Below, piece after piece: positions 57,854 through 64,000 of a DNA stretch of 64,000 nucleotides. The notes below the pieces were generated by a model. It saw nothing but the letters and a program-made list of their open reading frames with translations. It did no database searches and had not been told where the DNA came from. Within the stretch, counting starts at the first letter, position 1; each line of letters begins with the position of its first letter. Source of the DNA: Micromonospora arborensis (GTDB taxonomy: Bacteria; Actinomycetota; Actinomycetes; Mycobacteriales; Micromonosporaceae); NCBI RefSeq assembly GCF_003205615.1, contig NZ_PYBV01000012.1, forward strand, positions 93,450-157,449, read 5' to 3'. Both the position numbers and the translations under genes were made by a program.

Positions 57854-59143
57854 ATGAGTGTCACCACGCGGCGTACCCGCCTGGCGGCCGCTGCCCTGGC
57901 CGCGATCACCGCAATCGGCGGTCTCGCGGCCTGCGGCAACGACGACGACAAGCCGGCAGCCGGCGAGAAGCCGGCCAAGCTGGTCGTCGACACCTTCGGC
58001 GAGTTCGGCTACGAAGAGCTCGTCAAGCAGTACGAGAAGGACACCGGCATCAAGGTCGAGCTGCGCAAGACGGCGCAGCTCGCCGAGTATCGGCCGAAGC
58101 TGGTCCGCTACCTGGCCACCGGCAAGGGCGCGGCGGACGTCACCGCCCTGGAAGAGGGCATCCTCAACGAGTTCAAGCCCAACGCGCGCAACTGGGCCGA
58201 CCTCAACCCGTTGGTCTCCGACCACTCCAAGGAGTTCCTGCCCTGGAAGTGGGAGCTGGGCAAGGCGCCGGACGGTCGGCTGCTCGGCCTCCCGACCGAC
58301 GTTGGCAGCCTCGCCGTCTGCTACCGCAAGGACCTGTTCCAGGCTGCCGGTCTGCCCACCGAGCGCGACCAGGTGTCGGCGCTCTGGCCGGACTGGAAGG
58401 GCTTCCACGACGCCGGTCTGAAGTACAAGCAGGGCAGCGGCGGCAAGGCGTTCATCGACTCGATCACCGCCGTCTCCAACGGCGTGCTGTTCCAGGGCAA
58501 CGGTGACCTGTTCTACGACAAGGAAGACAACATCATCGCGGACACCAGCCCCGCGGTGAAGAACGCGTGGGACACCGCCACCTCGATGGCGGACATCTCC
58601 GCCAAGGCGCAGACCTGGTCGCCGGAGTGGTCGGGTGGCTTCAAGCAGGGCACCTTCGCGGCCACCTTCTGCCCGTCCTGGATGCTCGGCATCGTCTCGG
58701 AGAACTCCGGAGCGGAGAACAAGGGCAAGTGGGACGTGGCGTCCGTGCCGGGCGGCGGCGGTAACTGGGGCGGCTCGTGGCTCGCGGTTCCGGCGCAGAG
58801 CAAGTACCCGAAGGAGGCGGCGAAGCTCGCCGAGTACCTGACCAACGCGAAGAGCCAGGTGGAGGCCTTCAAGGCCAAGGGCCCGCTGCCCACCAACCTG
58901 GAGGCGCTGAAGAACGACGCGTTCATCAGCTACACCAACGAGTACTTCAGCAACGCGCCGACCGGCAAGATCTTCGGGGAGAGCGTCGCCAAGATCCAGC
59001 CGATCCACCTGGGTCCGAAGCACCAGGCGGTGAAGGAGAACGCGCTCGAGCCGGCCATGCGGGCGTTCGAGAGCGGGCAGGCCAGCAAGGAAAAGGCCTG
59101 GGAGCAGTTCACGAAGGACGCAAAGACTCAGGGTGCCTTCTGA
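57854..59143 (+). CDS. cebE: Cello-oligosaccharide ABC transporter substrate-binding lipoprotein
   Basis: GAAAGAGGGG precedes the ATG at 57854. The 429-aa family-1 sugar-binding protein has lipobox LAAC (Cys27) followed by an Asp/Lys-rich spacer, then two lobes (KLVVDTFGEFGYEELVKQYEKDTG; AKLAEYLTNAKSQVEAF). Aromatic-rich stretches LPWKWELGKAP, SALWPDWKGF and WSPEWSGGF probably stack on glucose rings. With cebF, cebG, bglC, a CebR-like regulator and two CebR boxes the assignment to cellobiose/cellotriose capture is strong. The ATPase (MsiK in streptomycetes) is not encoded here and would be shared. Confidence 0.92.
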   Translation: MSVTTRRTRLAAAALAAITAIGGLAACGNDDDKPAAGEKPAKLVVDTFGEFGYEELVKQYEKDTGIKVELRKTAQLAEYRPKLVRYLATGKGAADVTALEEGILNEFKPNARNWADLNPLVSDHSKEFLPWKWELGKAPDGRLLGLPTDVGSLAVCYRKDLFQAAGLPTERDQVSALWPDWKGFHDAGLKYKQGSGGKAFIDSITAVSNGVLFQGNGDLFYDKEDNIIADTSPAVKNAWDTATSMADISAKAQTWSPEWSGGFKQGTFAATFCPSWMLGIVSENSGAENKGKWDVASVPGGGGNWGGSWLAVPAQSKYPKEAAKLAEYLTNAKSQVEAFKAKGPLPTNLEALKNDAFISYTNEYFSNAPTGKIFGESVAKIQPIHLGPKHQAVKENALEPAMRAFESGQASKEKAWEQFTKDAKTQGAF

Positions 59144-59153
59144 GTGATTCCCT

Positions 59154-59189
59154 GCCGGTGGCGTTCGGGACCTCCCGGACGCCACCGGC
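59154..59189 (+). terminator. Intercistronic hairpin between cebE and cebF
   Basis: GCCGGTGGCGT (59154-59164) pairs with ACGCCACCGGC (59179-59189), with further pairing inside; a second smaller stem, GCGAGG/CCTCGC (59215-59235), precedes cebF. Such stems usually attenuate or protect so that binding protein exceeds permeases. Confidence 0.6.
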
Positions 59190-59252
59190 CGGTCCCCTCC
59201 GCGTAGCGCCCTGCGCGAGGGCCCCCGGGCCTCGCCGGAAAAGGAATTTCGC

Positions 59253-60224
59253 ATGAGCCTGTCGGCCACGACGGCACCGCCGTCGCCAGCAGCACCGCCC
59301 TCTCCCGACGTCCCTTCCCGACGTCACCGGGGAAGGTTATTCAACCGCCTCGATGTCAAGTACTCGCCGTACCTCTACATCGCCCCGTTCTTCCTGATCT
59401 TCGGCGCTTTCGGGCTGTACCCGATGGTGCGTACCGCCTGGATGTCACTGCACGACTGGGACATGATCGGCGAGCACACGTTCATCGGCCTCGACAACTA
59501 CACCCGGCTGTTCGCCGACGAGTACTTCTGGAACGCGCTGGTCAACACGTTCGGCATCTTCGCCCTGTCGACCATCCCGCAGCTGTTACTCGCCCTCTTC
59601 CTGGCGAACCTGCTCAACCGGACCTTCCTGCGCGCCAAGACCTTCTTCCGGATGGCCATCTTCATGCCGAACGTGGTGTCGGTGGCCGCGGTCGCGATCG
59701 TCTTCGGGATGCTGTTCCAGCGGGAGTTCGGTCTGTTCAACTGGCTGCTCGGCCTCGTCGGTGTCGACCCGGTCGACTGGGACGGGCAGCGGTGGAGTTC
59801 GTGGTTCGCCATCTCCACGATGGTCAACTGGCGGTGGACCGGGTACAACACCCTGATCCTGCTCGCCGGCATGCAGGCGATCCCGAAGGACCTCTACGAG
59901 GCCGCGGCGATCGACGGCGCGAGCCCGTGGCGGCAGTTCTGGCAGATCACCCTGCCCATGCTCAAGCCCACCTTCACCTTCGTGGTCATCCTGTCCACGA
60001 TCGGCGGCATGCAGCTCTTCACCGAGCCGCTGCTCTTCGCCAACGGCAACGTTCTCGGCGGCAGCCAGCGGGAGTTCCAGACGCTGGCCATGTACATGTA
60101 CGAGATGGGCATCACGAACCTGAACACCGCCGGCTACGGAGCCGCCGTCGCCTGGGCGATTTTCATGATCATCGTCGTGGTGTCGCTGTTCAACTTCCTA
60201 CTCGTCCGCCGCTCGGCGAAGTGA
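59253..60224 (+). CDS. cebF: Cello-oligosaccharide ABC transporter permease
   Basis: GGAAAAGGAA lies before the ATG. The 323-aa protein has six membrane helices (first, LYIAPFFLIFGAFGLYPMV) and the MalF-type binding-protein-dependent transport signature EAAAIDGASPWRQFWQITLPML, the EAA loop that contacts the ATPase. A soluble N-terminal tail of about 35 residues includes a Pro/Ser-rich stretch. It forms the membrane channel with CebG. Confidence 0.93.
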   Translation: MSLSATTAPPSPAAPPSPDVPSRRHRGRLFNRLDVKYSPYLYIAPFFLIFGAFGLYPMVRTAWMSLHDWDMIGEHTFIGLDNYTRLFADEYFWNALVNTFGIFALSTIPQLLLALFLANLLNRTFLRAKTFFRMAIFMPNVVSVAAVAIVFGMLFQREFGLFNWLLGLVGVDPVDWDGQRWSSWFAISTMVNWRWTGYNTLILLAGMQAIPKDLYEAAAIDGASPWRQFWQITLPMLKPTFTFVVILSTIGGMQLFTEPLLFANGNVLGGSQREFQTLAMYMYEMGITNLNTAGYGAAVAWAIFMIIVVVSLFNFLLVRRSAK

Positions 60225-60234
60225 GGAGAGATCG

Positions 60235-61077
60235 ATGACCTCGGCTTCCCAACGCCTGTGGCGCACCAGCCCGCTGACCTACGTTGCGCTCGTCCTGGCG
60301 GCGCTGCTGTCGATCTACCCGTTCTACTACATGCTGGTGATCGGCACCCGCAGCCTGGACTCCATCAACGACGTGCCGCCACCGCTGACCCCCGGCGGAG
60401 CGTTCGGTGACAACTTCGGGCGGGTGCTCGACAACGACGCCGCCAACTTCCTCACCGGCATGATGAACTCGATCATCGTCTCCTCGGTGGTCACCGTGTC
60501 GGTGGTGCTCACCGGTTCGCTGGCCGGGTTCGCCTTCGCCAAGCTGAAGTTCCGGGGCAGCAACGCCCTCCTGCTGGCGATCATCGTCACCATGATGATC
60601 CCGACCCAGATGGGGCTCATCCCGCTCTGGGGCATGATGCAGGACCTGGGCTGGTACGACACCCTCTACGCGGTCACCGTGCCGTTCCTGGTCAGCGCCT
60701 TCGGCGTGTTCATGATGCGGCAGTACGCCAGCCAGGCCATCTCCGACGAACTGATCGAGGCCGGTCGCGTCGACGGGGCGAGCACGTTCCGGATCTACTG
60801 GAGCATCGTGCTGCCCGCGCTGCGTCCCGCCGCCGGTGTGCTCGGTCTGCTGACCTTCATGGAGACCTGGAACTCGTTCATCTGGCCGTACGCCATCCTC
60901 ACCCCGGAGAACCCGACCCTGCAGGTCTCGCTCTCCTTCCTCTCGTACGCCTACTACACCGACTACTCCCAGGTGTTCGCCGCCACGGCGATCGGCACGA
61001 TCCCCCTGGTACTCGTCTTTCTCGTGTTCGGCCGCCAGATCATCGGCGGGATCATGGAAGGTGCCGTCAAGTCGTGA
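60235..61077 (+). CDS. cebG: Cello-oligosaccharide ABC transporter permease
   Basis: The ATG lies 10 bp after cebF, with GAGGAGAG as ribosome site. The 280-aa MalG-type permease has six helices and the EAA loop [23 protein letters not shown]. The length is standard for the family. Its stop overlaps the GTG start of bglC, so uptake and hydrolysis are coupled translationally. Confidence 0.93.
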   Translation: MTSASQRLWRTSPLTYVALVLAALLSIYPFYYMLVIGTRSLDSINDVPPPLTPGGAFGDNFGRVLDNDAANFLTGMMNSIIVSSVVTVSVVLTGSLAGFAFAKLKFRGSNALLLAIIVTMMIPTQMGLIPLWGMMQDLGWYDTLYAVTVPFLVSAFGVFMMRQYASQAISDELIEAGRVDGASTFRIYWSIVLPALRPAAGVLGLLTFMETWNSFIWPYAILTPENPTLQVSLSFLSYAYYTDYSQVFAATAIGTIPLVLVFLVFGRQIIGGIMEGAVKS

Positions 61078-62495
61078 GCAACCCCGCCAGCCCACCCGCC
61101 GTCGACGTCCTCGACGAACGCCCCGGGCTGACCTTTCCACCCGGTTTCCTGTGGGGGGCCGCGACCGCGGCGTACCAGATCGAGGGGGCAGCAGCCGTCG
61201 ACGGCCGTACCCCGTCGATCTGGGACACCTTCAGCCACACCGACGGTCGGGTCCTCCTCGGGCACACCGGCGACGTCGCCTGCGACCACTACCACCGGCT
61301 CGGCGACGACGTCGCGCTGATGGCCGAGCTGGGCCTCAAGTCGTACCGTTTCTCGGTCTCCTGGTCCCGGGTGCAACCCGGCGGCACCGGCGCGGCCAAC
61401 CCGCAGGGTCTGGATTTCTACCGGCGGCTGGTCGACGAGTTGCTGGCCAACGGCATCGAGCCGTGGCTGACCCTCTACCACTGGGACCTGCCACAGCCCC
61501 TGGAGGACGCCGGGGGCTGGCCGGCCCGGGACACCGCGGCCCGCTTCGCCGACTACACGACGCTGATGGCCGACGCGCTCGGTGACCGGGTGCGCTACTG
61601 GACCACGCTGAACGAGCCGTGGTGCTCCGCGTTCCTCGGCTACGGCTCCGGCGTGCACGCCCCCGGTCGCACCAACGGAGCGGACGCGGTCCGCGCCGGG
61701 CACCACCTGATGCTCGGTCACGGCCTGTCCGTGCAGGCGCTGCGGGCAGCCCGGCCGACCGCCGAGGTGGGCGTGACGGTAAACCTCTACCCGGTCGACC
61801 CGGCCAGCGACACCCCTGCCGACGCGGACGCCGCCCGGCGGATCGACGCGTTGGCGAACCGGTTCTTCCTCGATCCGTTACTGCGCGGGTCGTACCCCGA
61901 GGACCTGGTGGCCGACCTCAGCACGGTGACCGACTTCGCCCACGTGCAGGACGGCGACCTGGCGATCATCTCCGCGCCGCTGGACCAGGTCGGGGTCAAC
62001 TACTACAGCCGGCACGTGGTCGCCGCACCGGTCGAGGGCGGCGAGGCCGACCCGGCCCCCTCGTGCTGGCCGGGCAGCGAGGACGTCCGGTTCGTCACCC
62101 GAGGTGTCCCGGTCACCGACATGGGCTGGGAGATCGACGCCCCGGGCCTGGTCGAGACGCTGCGTCGGGTGCACGACTACACCGACCTGCCCCTGTACGT
62201 CACCGAGAACGGCTCGGCGTTCGTCGACACGGTGGTCGACGGGGAGGTCGACGACGTCGAGCGGCTGGCCTTCTTCGACGCCCACCTGCGCGCCGCGCAC
62301 GAGGCGATCGACGCAGGAGTGCCCCTGCGGGGATACTTTGCCTGGTCGTTGATGGATAATTTCGAATGGGCCTGGGGCTACACCAAGCGCTTCGGAATGA
62401 TCCACGTCGACTACGACACTCAGGTACGCATTCCCAAGTCCAGCGCCAAGTGGTACGCCTCGGTGATCCGGCGCAACGGTCTGGCCGCACAATAG
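61074..62495 (+). CDS. bglC: Family GH1 beta-glucosidase
   Basis: The GTG start overlaps cebG (GTGA). The 473-aa intracellular enzyme hydrolyses imported cellobiose and cellotriose to glucose. The acid/base is Glu181 in TTLNEPWC and the nucleophile Glu378 in YVTENGSA; the N-terminal signature [15 protein letters not shown] and the aglycone-site [13 protein letters not shown] are intact. There is no signal peptide, matching the cytoplasmic location of Streptomyces BglC. By removing cellotriose it would restore CebR repression. Confidence 0.95.
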   Translation: MSNPASPPAVDVLDERPGLTFPPGFLWGAATAAYQIEGAAAVDGRTPSIWDTFSHTDGRVLLGHTGDVACDHYHRLGDDVALMAELGLKSYRFSVSWSRVQPGGTGAANPQGLDFYRRLVDELLANGIEPWLTLYHWDLPQPLEDAGGWPARDTAARFADYTTLMADALGDRVRYWTTLNEPWCSAFLGYGSGVHAPGRTNGADAVRAGHHLMLGHGLSVQALRAARPTAEVGVTVNLYPVDPASDTPADADAARRIDALANRFFLDPLLRGSYPEDLVADLSTVTDFAHVQDGDLAIISAPLDQVGVNYYSRHVVAAPVEGGEADPAPSCWPGSEDVRFVTRGVPVTDMGWEIDAPGLVETLRRVHDYTDLPLYVTENGSAFVDTVVDGEVDDVERLAFFDAHLRAAHEAIDAGVPLRGYFAWSLMDNFEWAWGYTKRFGMIHVDYDTQVRIPKSSAKWYASVIRRNGLAAQ

Positions 62496-62509
62496 GCTCG
62501 GGCCAGCCA

Positions 62510-62544
62510 CCAGGACGGTCCTGGCGTCCACCTCTCGCAGGTGG
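62510..62544. promoter_or_regulatory. Two small palindromes between bglC and cebR
   Basis: CCAGGAC-G-GTCCTGG (62510-62524) and CCACCT-CTCGC-AGGTGG (62528-62544) lie in the 82-bp gap. They could be a weak terminator plus leader stem lowering cebR expression; neither resembles a CebR box. Confidence 0.45.
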
Positions 62545-62577
62545 CGCCGGGTCCGCCCGCCGTCGGAGGAGCAGACG

Positions 62578-63624
62578 ATGACAACGCAGCGCACCCGGTC
62601 GCTCGGGCGCCCGACCCTCGATGCGGTCGCGGCGCGCGCCGGCGTCGGCCGGGGCACGGTCTCCCGCGTGGTCAACGGCTCACCACAGGTCAGCCCGGAG
62701 GCCCGGGCCGCGGTCCAACAGGCCATCGCCGAGCTGGGGTACGTGCCGAACCGGGCCGCCCGTGCGCTCGTCACCCAGCGGACCGACTCCGTCGCCCTGG
62801 TGGTGTCCGAATCCGGTGAGCGGGTCTTCACCGAGCCGTTCTTCGCCGCGATCGTACGAGGCATCAGCTCCGGGCTGCTGGAGACGCCGATGCAGCTCTG
62901 GCTGGCCATGGCACAGTCGCCCGTCGAGCGGGAGCGGGTCGAGCACCACCTGACCAACCAACACGTCGACGGCGTACTGCTGCTGTCTCTGCACGACTCC
63001 GACCCGCTGCCGACGCTGCTGGAGGAGCGTGGCCTGCCCGCCGTGCTCGGCGGTCGGCCCGCCCGGATGCTGCAACCCGGCGCCCAGCCGGCCTGGTTCG
63101 TCGACGTGGACAACGTTGGCGGGGCCCGGCAGGCGGTGGAATATCTGACGAGGCAGGGGCGGCGCCGCATCGCCACCATCGCCGGGCCGCAGGACATGGG
63201 TGTCGGCCTGGCCCGGTTGACCGGCTACACCGAGGCGGTCAAGACCAACGGGGCCGGCGTCAACCCCGACCTGATCGTGTACGGCGACTTCAGCGAGGGC
63301 AGCGGCGCGTCCGGGATGCGCCGACTGTTGGACGCCTGCCCGGACCTGGACGCGGTCTTCGTCGCATCGGACCTGATGGCGTTCGGCGCGTTGCGCACCC
63401 TGCGTGAGGCCGGCCGGCGAGTGCCCGAGGACGTCGCGGTGATCGGCTTCGACGACGCGACGATCGCCCTCCGGGCGGACCCGCCGCTGACCACGGTCTT
63501 CCAGCCGGTGGAGGAGATGGGCCGGCAGATGGCCCGCCTGCTGGTCGCCCGCATTCGCGGCGACGACATCCCCGCCGCACAGATCGTCCTGGACACCCAG
63601 CTGGTCCACCGCGCCTCCGCCTGA
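62578..63624 (+). CDS. cebR: LacI-family repressor of the ceb operon
   Basis: CGGAGGAG precedes the ATG. The 348-aa protein has an N-terminal LacI HTH (RPTLDAVAARAGVGRGTVSRVVNGSPQVSPEAR, core VGRGTVSRVVNG), hinge PNRAARALVTQRT, and a periplasmic-binding-like sensor domain (VDVDNVGGARQAVEYL, GFDDATIALRADPPLTTV). It is assigned as CebR because it directly follows bglC and because two near-perfect CebR operators control the operon. In streptomycetes CebR usually sits upstream and cello-oligosaccharides release it from DNA; here it is downstream, so it is probably at least partly co-transcribed and autoregulated. Confidence 0.92.
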   Translation: MTTQRTRSLGRPTLDAVAARAGVGRGTVSRVVNGSPQVSPEARAAVQQAIAELGYVPNRAARALVTQRTDSVALVVSESGERVFTEPFFAAIVRGISSGLLETPMQLWLAMAQSPVERERVEHHLTNQHVDGVLLLSLHDSDPLPTLLEERGLPAVLGGRPARMLQPGAQPAWFVDVDNVGGARQAVEYLTRQGRRRIATIAGPQDMGVGLARLTGYTEAVKTNGAGVNPDLIVYGDFSEGSGASGMRRLLDACPDLDAVFVASDLMAFGALRTLREAGRRVPEDVAVIGFDDATIALRADPPLTTVFQPVEEMGRQMARLLVARIRGDDIPAAQIVLDTQLVHRASA

Positions 63625-63698
63625 CCCAGCCGGCGTGGCCTGGCCTGGCCCGCTGGGGCCGTGATTGCCGGGGTCAAAGGGGCAAGATCACGCTCGAT

Positions 63699-63744
63699 CC
63701 TGGTTGTAGTGGTTTCTGTGCGGCTGGAGGCCACTACAACCAGG
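63699..63744. repeat. Intergenic palindromic element (CCTGGTTGTAGTGG arms)
   Basis: Perfect 14-bp arms at 63699-63712 and 63731-63744 with an 18-base loop lie 75 bases after cebR, preceded by AAGATCACGCTCGAT and followed by GAAGTTGCACGATGTTGCG. It could terminate cebR; its form recalls the element at 13401-13461. Confidence 0.6.
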
Positions 63745-64000
63745 AAGTTGCACGATGTTGCGCGGCATGGGGGCACCGCACCGTGCCCGGAGGGTGCGCC
63801 CGCGCCGGGTGGGAGGGTGTGCCGCGCGGAACGTGGAGCGGTCGGCCCTGATTCCACCGCCACGGTGACTCAGCCATCGGACGAAATTCCCAGAGCGAAC
63901 AAATCGACGGCTCGGCGATCCCGTGTGGTGGACGACGGGCGTGATCCACTCCGCTTCGCCGATGTGGCGGTATCCGTGAGGGCGGTTTCAAGCGGCGGTT
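63745..64000. other. No supported gene in the last 256 bases
   Basis: Six-frame reading gives only short Arg/Pro-rich frames without a ribosome site or family motif. It may be the upstream region of a gene beyond the window. Confidence 0.5.

Noticed and set aside
63734..63991. 85-aa minus-strand ORF at the window end
   Set aside because: Pro/His/Arg-rich, overlaps the palindromic element, has no ribosome site or family motif.
1..64000. tRNA, rRNA or known riboswitch
   Set aside because: No cloverleaf with TTCRA-type T-loop, rRNA-like segment or recognisable riboswitch core was found on reading; a covariance-model search would be needed to exclude weak candidates.

Overview
The window comes from a high-GC actinobacterium, most likely Micromonospora or a close Micromonosporaceae relative. 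The signs are GC-saturated third codon positions, frequent GTG and TTG starts, 4-base ATGA/GTGA stop-start overlaps, a coproporphyrin-type heme cluster (hemE, cgoX/hemY, hemQ) beside a DUF3000 gene, ECF sigma/anti-sigma pairs, a 13E12-type HNH nuclease and actinobacterial cellulose-degradation genes. The species call is inference from gene content. About 60 protein genes are supported. No tRNA, rRNA, CRISPR array or complete insertion sequence was seen. The leftmost gene is cut by the window edge.

Layout. 1-9.8 kb: a truncated polytopic membrane protein, two coupled beta-propeller paralogues, a C39-like peptidase, a two-component system, two coupled VOC proteins and a Gln/Pro-repeat membrane protein. 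9.9-17.6 kb: fadA/fadB-like beta-oxidation pair, RNase D, a membrane-anchored trypsin-like protease, a coiled-coil membrane protein and DUF3000. 17.9-21.1 kb: heme synthesis. 21.2-25.7 kb: two AA10 lytic polysaccharide monooxygenases (LPMOs) around a GNAT protein, a DMT-type transporter with a striking leader region, a zinc-ribbon protein and a CBM48 protein. 25.7-32.97 kb: DUF305 lipoprotein, MsrB, a stand-alone LigD polymerase domain, an ECF sigma/anti-sigma pair, a MerR-carboxymuconolactone decarboxylase pair, an HNH nuclease and a DUF2975/HTH/membrane trio. 33.1-40.7 kb: a four-gene FtsX-type ABC export operon. 40.7-49.6 kb: repeat-rich spacer, GNAT, secreted tripeptidyl-peptidase-like lipoprotein, ATP-dependent DNA ligase, SRPBCC protein, AlkA-like glycosylase, a secreted-repeat lipoprotein, a second sigma/anti-sigma pair and a spermidine-synthase-like protein. 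49.6-56.0 kb: a herA-sbcD-sbcC-nurA DNA-end-processing operon. 56.2-57.6 kb: a RibD-like reductase with a tiny Cys-rich upstream ORF, and a pRiA4b ORF-3 protein. 57.7-63.6 kb: a complete cebEFG-bglC-cebR cello-oligosaccharide uptake locus with two CebR-type operators.

How the parts fit. The LPMOs would open crystalline cellulose or chitin outside the cell. CebEFG would import the cello-oligosaccharides, BglC would hydrolyse them, and CebR would repress the operon until they appear. The HerA-NurA-SbcCD set resembles the archaeal HerA-Mre11-Rad50-NurA resection module. The stand-alone LigD polymerase and DNA ligase are NHEJ-type activities on the same contig.

Most notable: (1) the DMT transporter leader carries a predicted leaderless 13-codon ORF followed by four mutually pairing segments, the last covering the transporter's Shine-Dalgarno sequence, which is the logic of an erm-type ribosome-stalling attenuator; (2) the archaeal-type end-resection operon, which also contains a 20-codon ORF whose sequence looks like a recurring Micromonosporaceae element; (3) a 39-aa Cys-rich ORF coupled to the RibD-like gene; (4) an ABC ATPase carrying an AbrB-like C-terminal segment.
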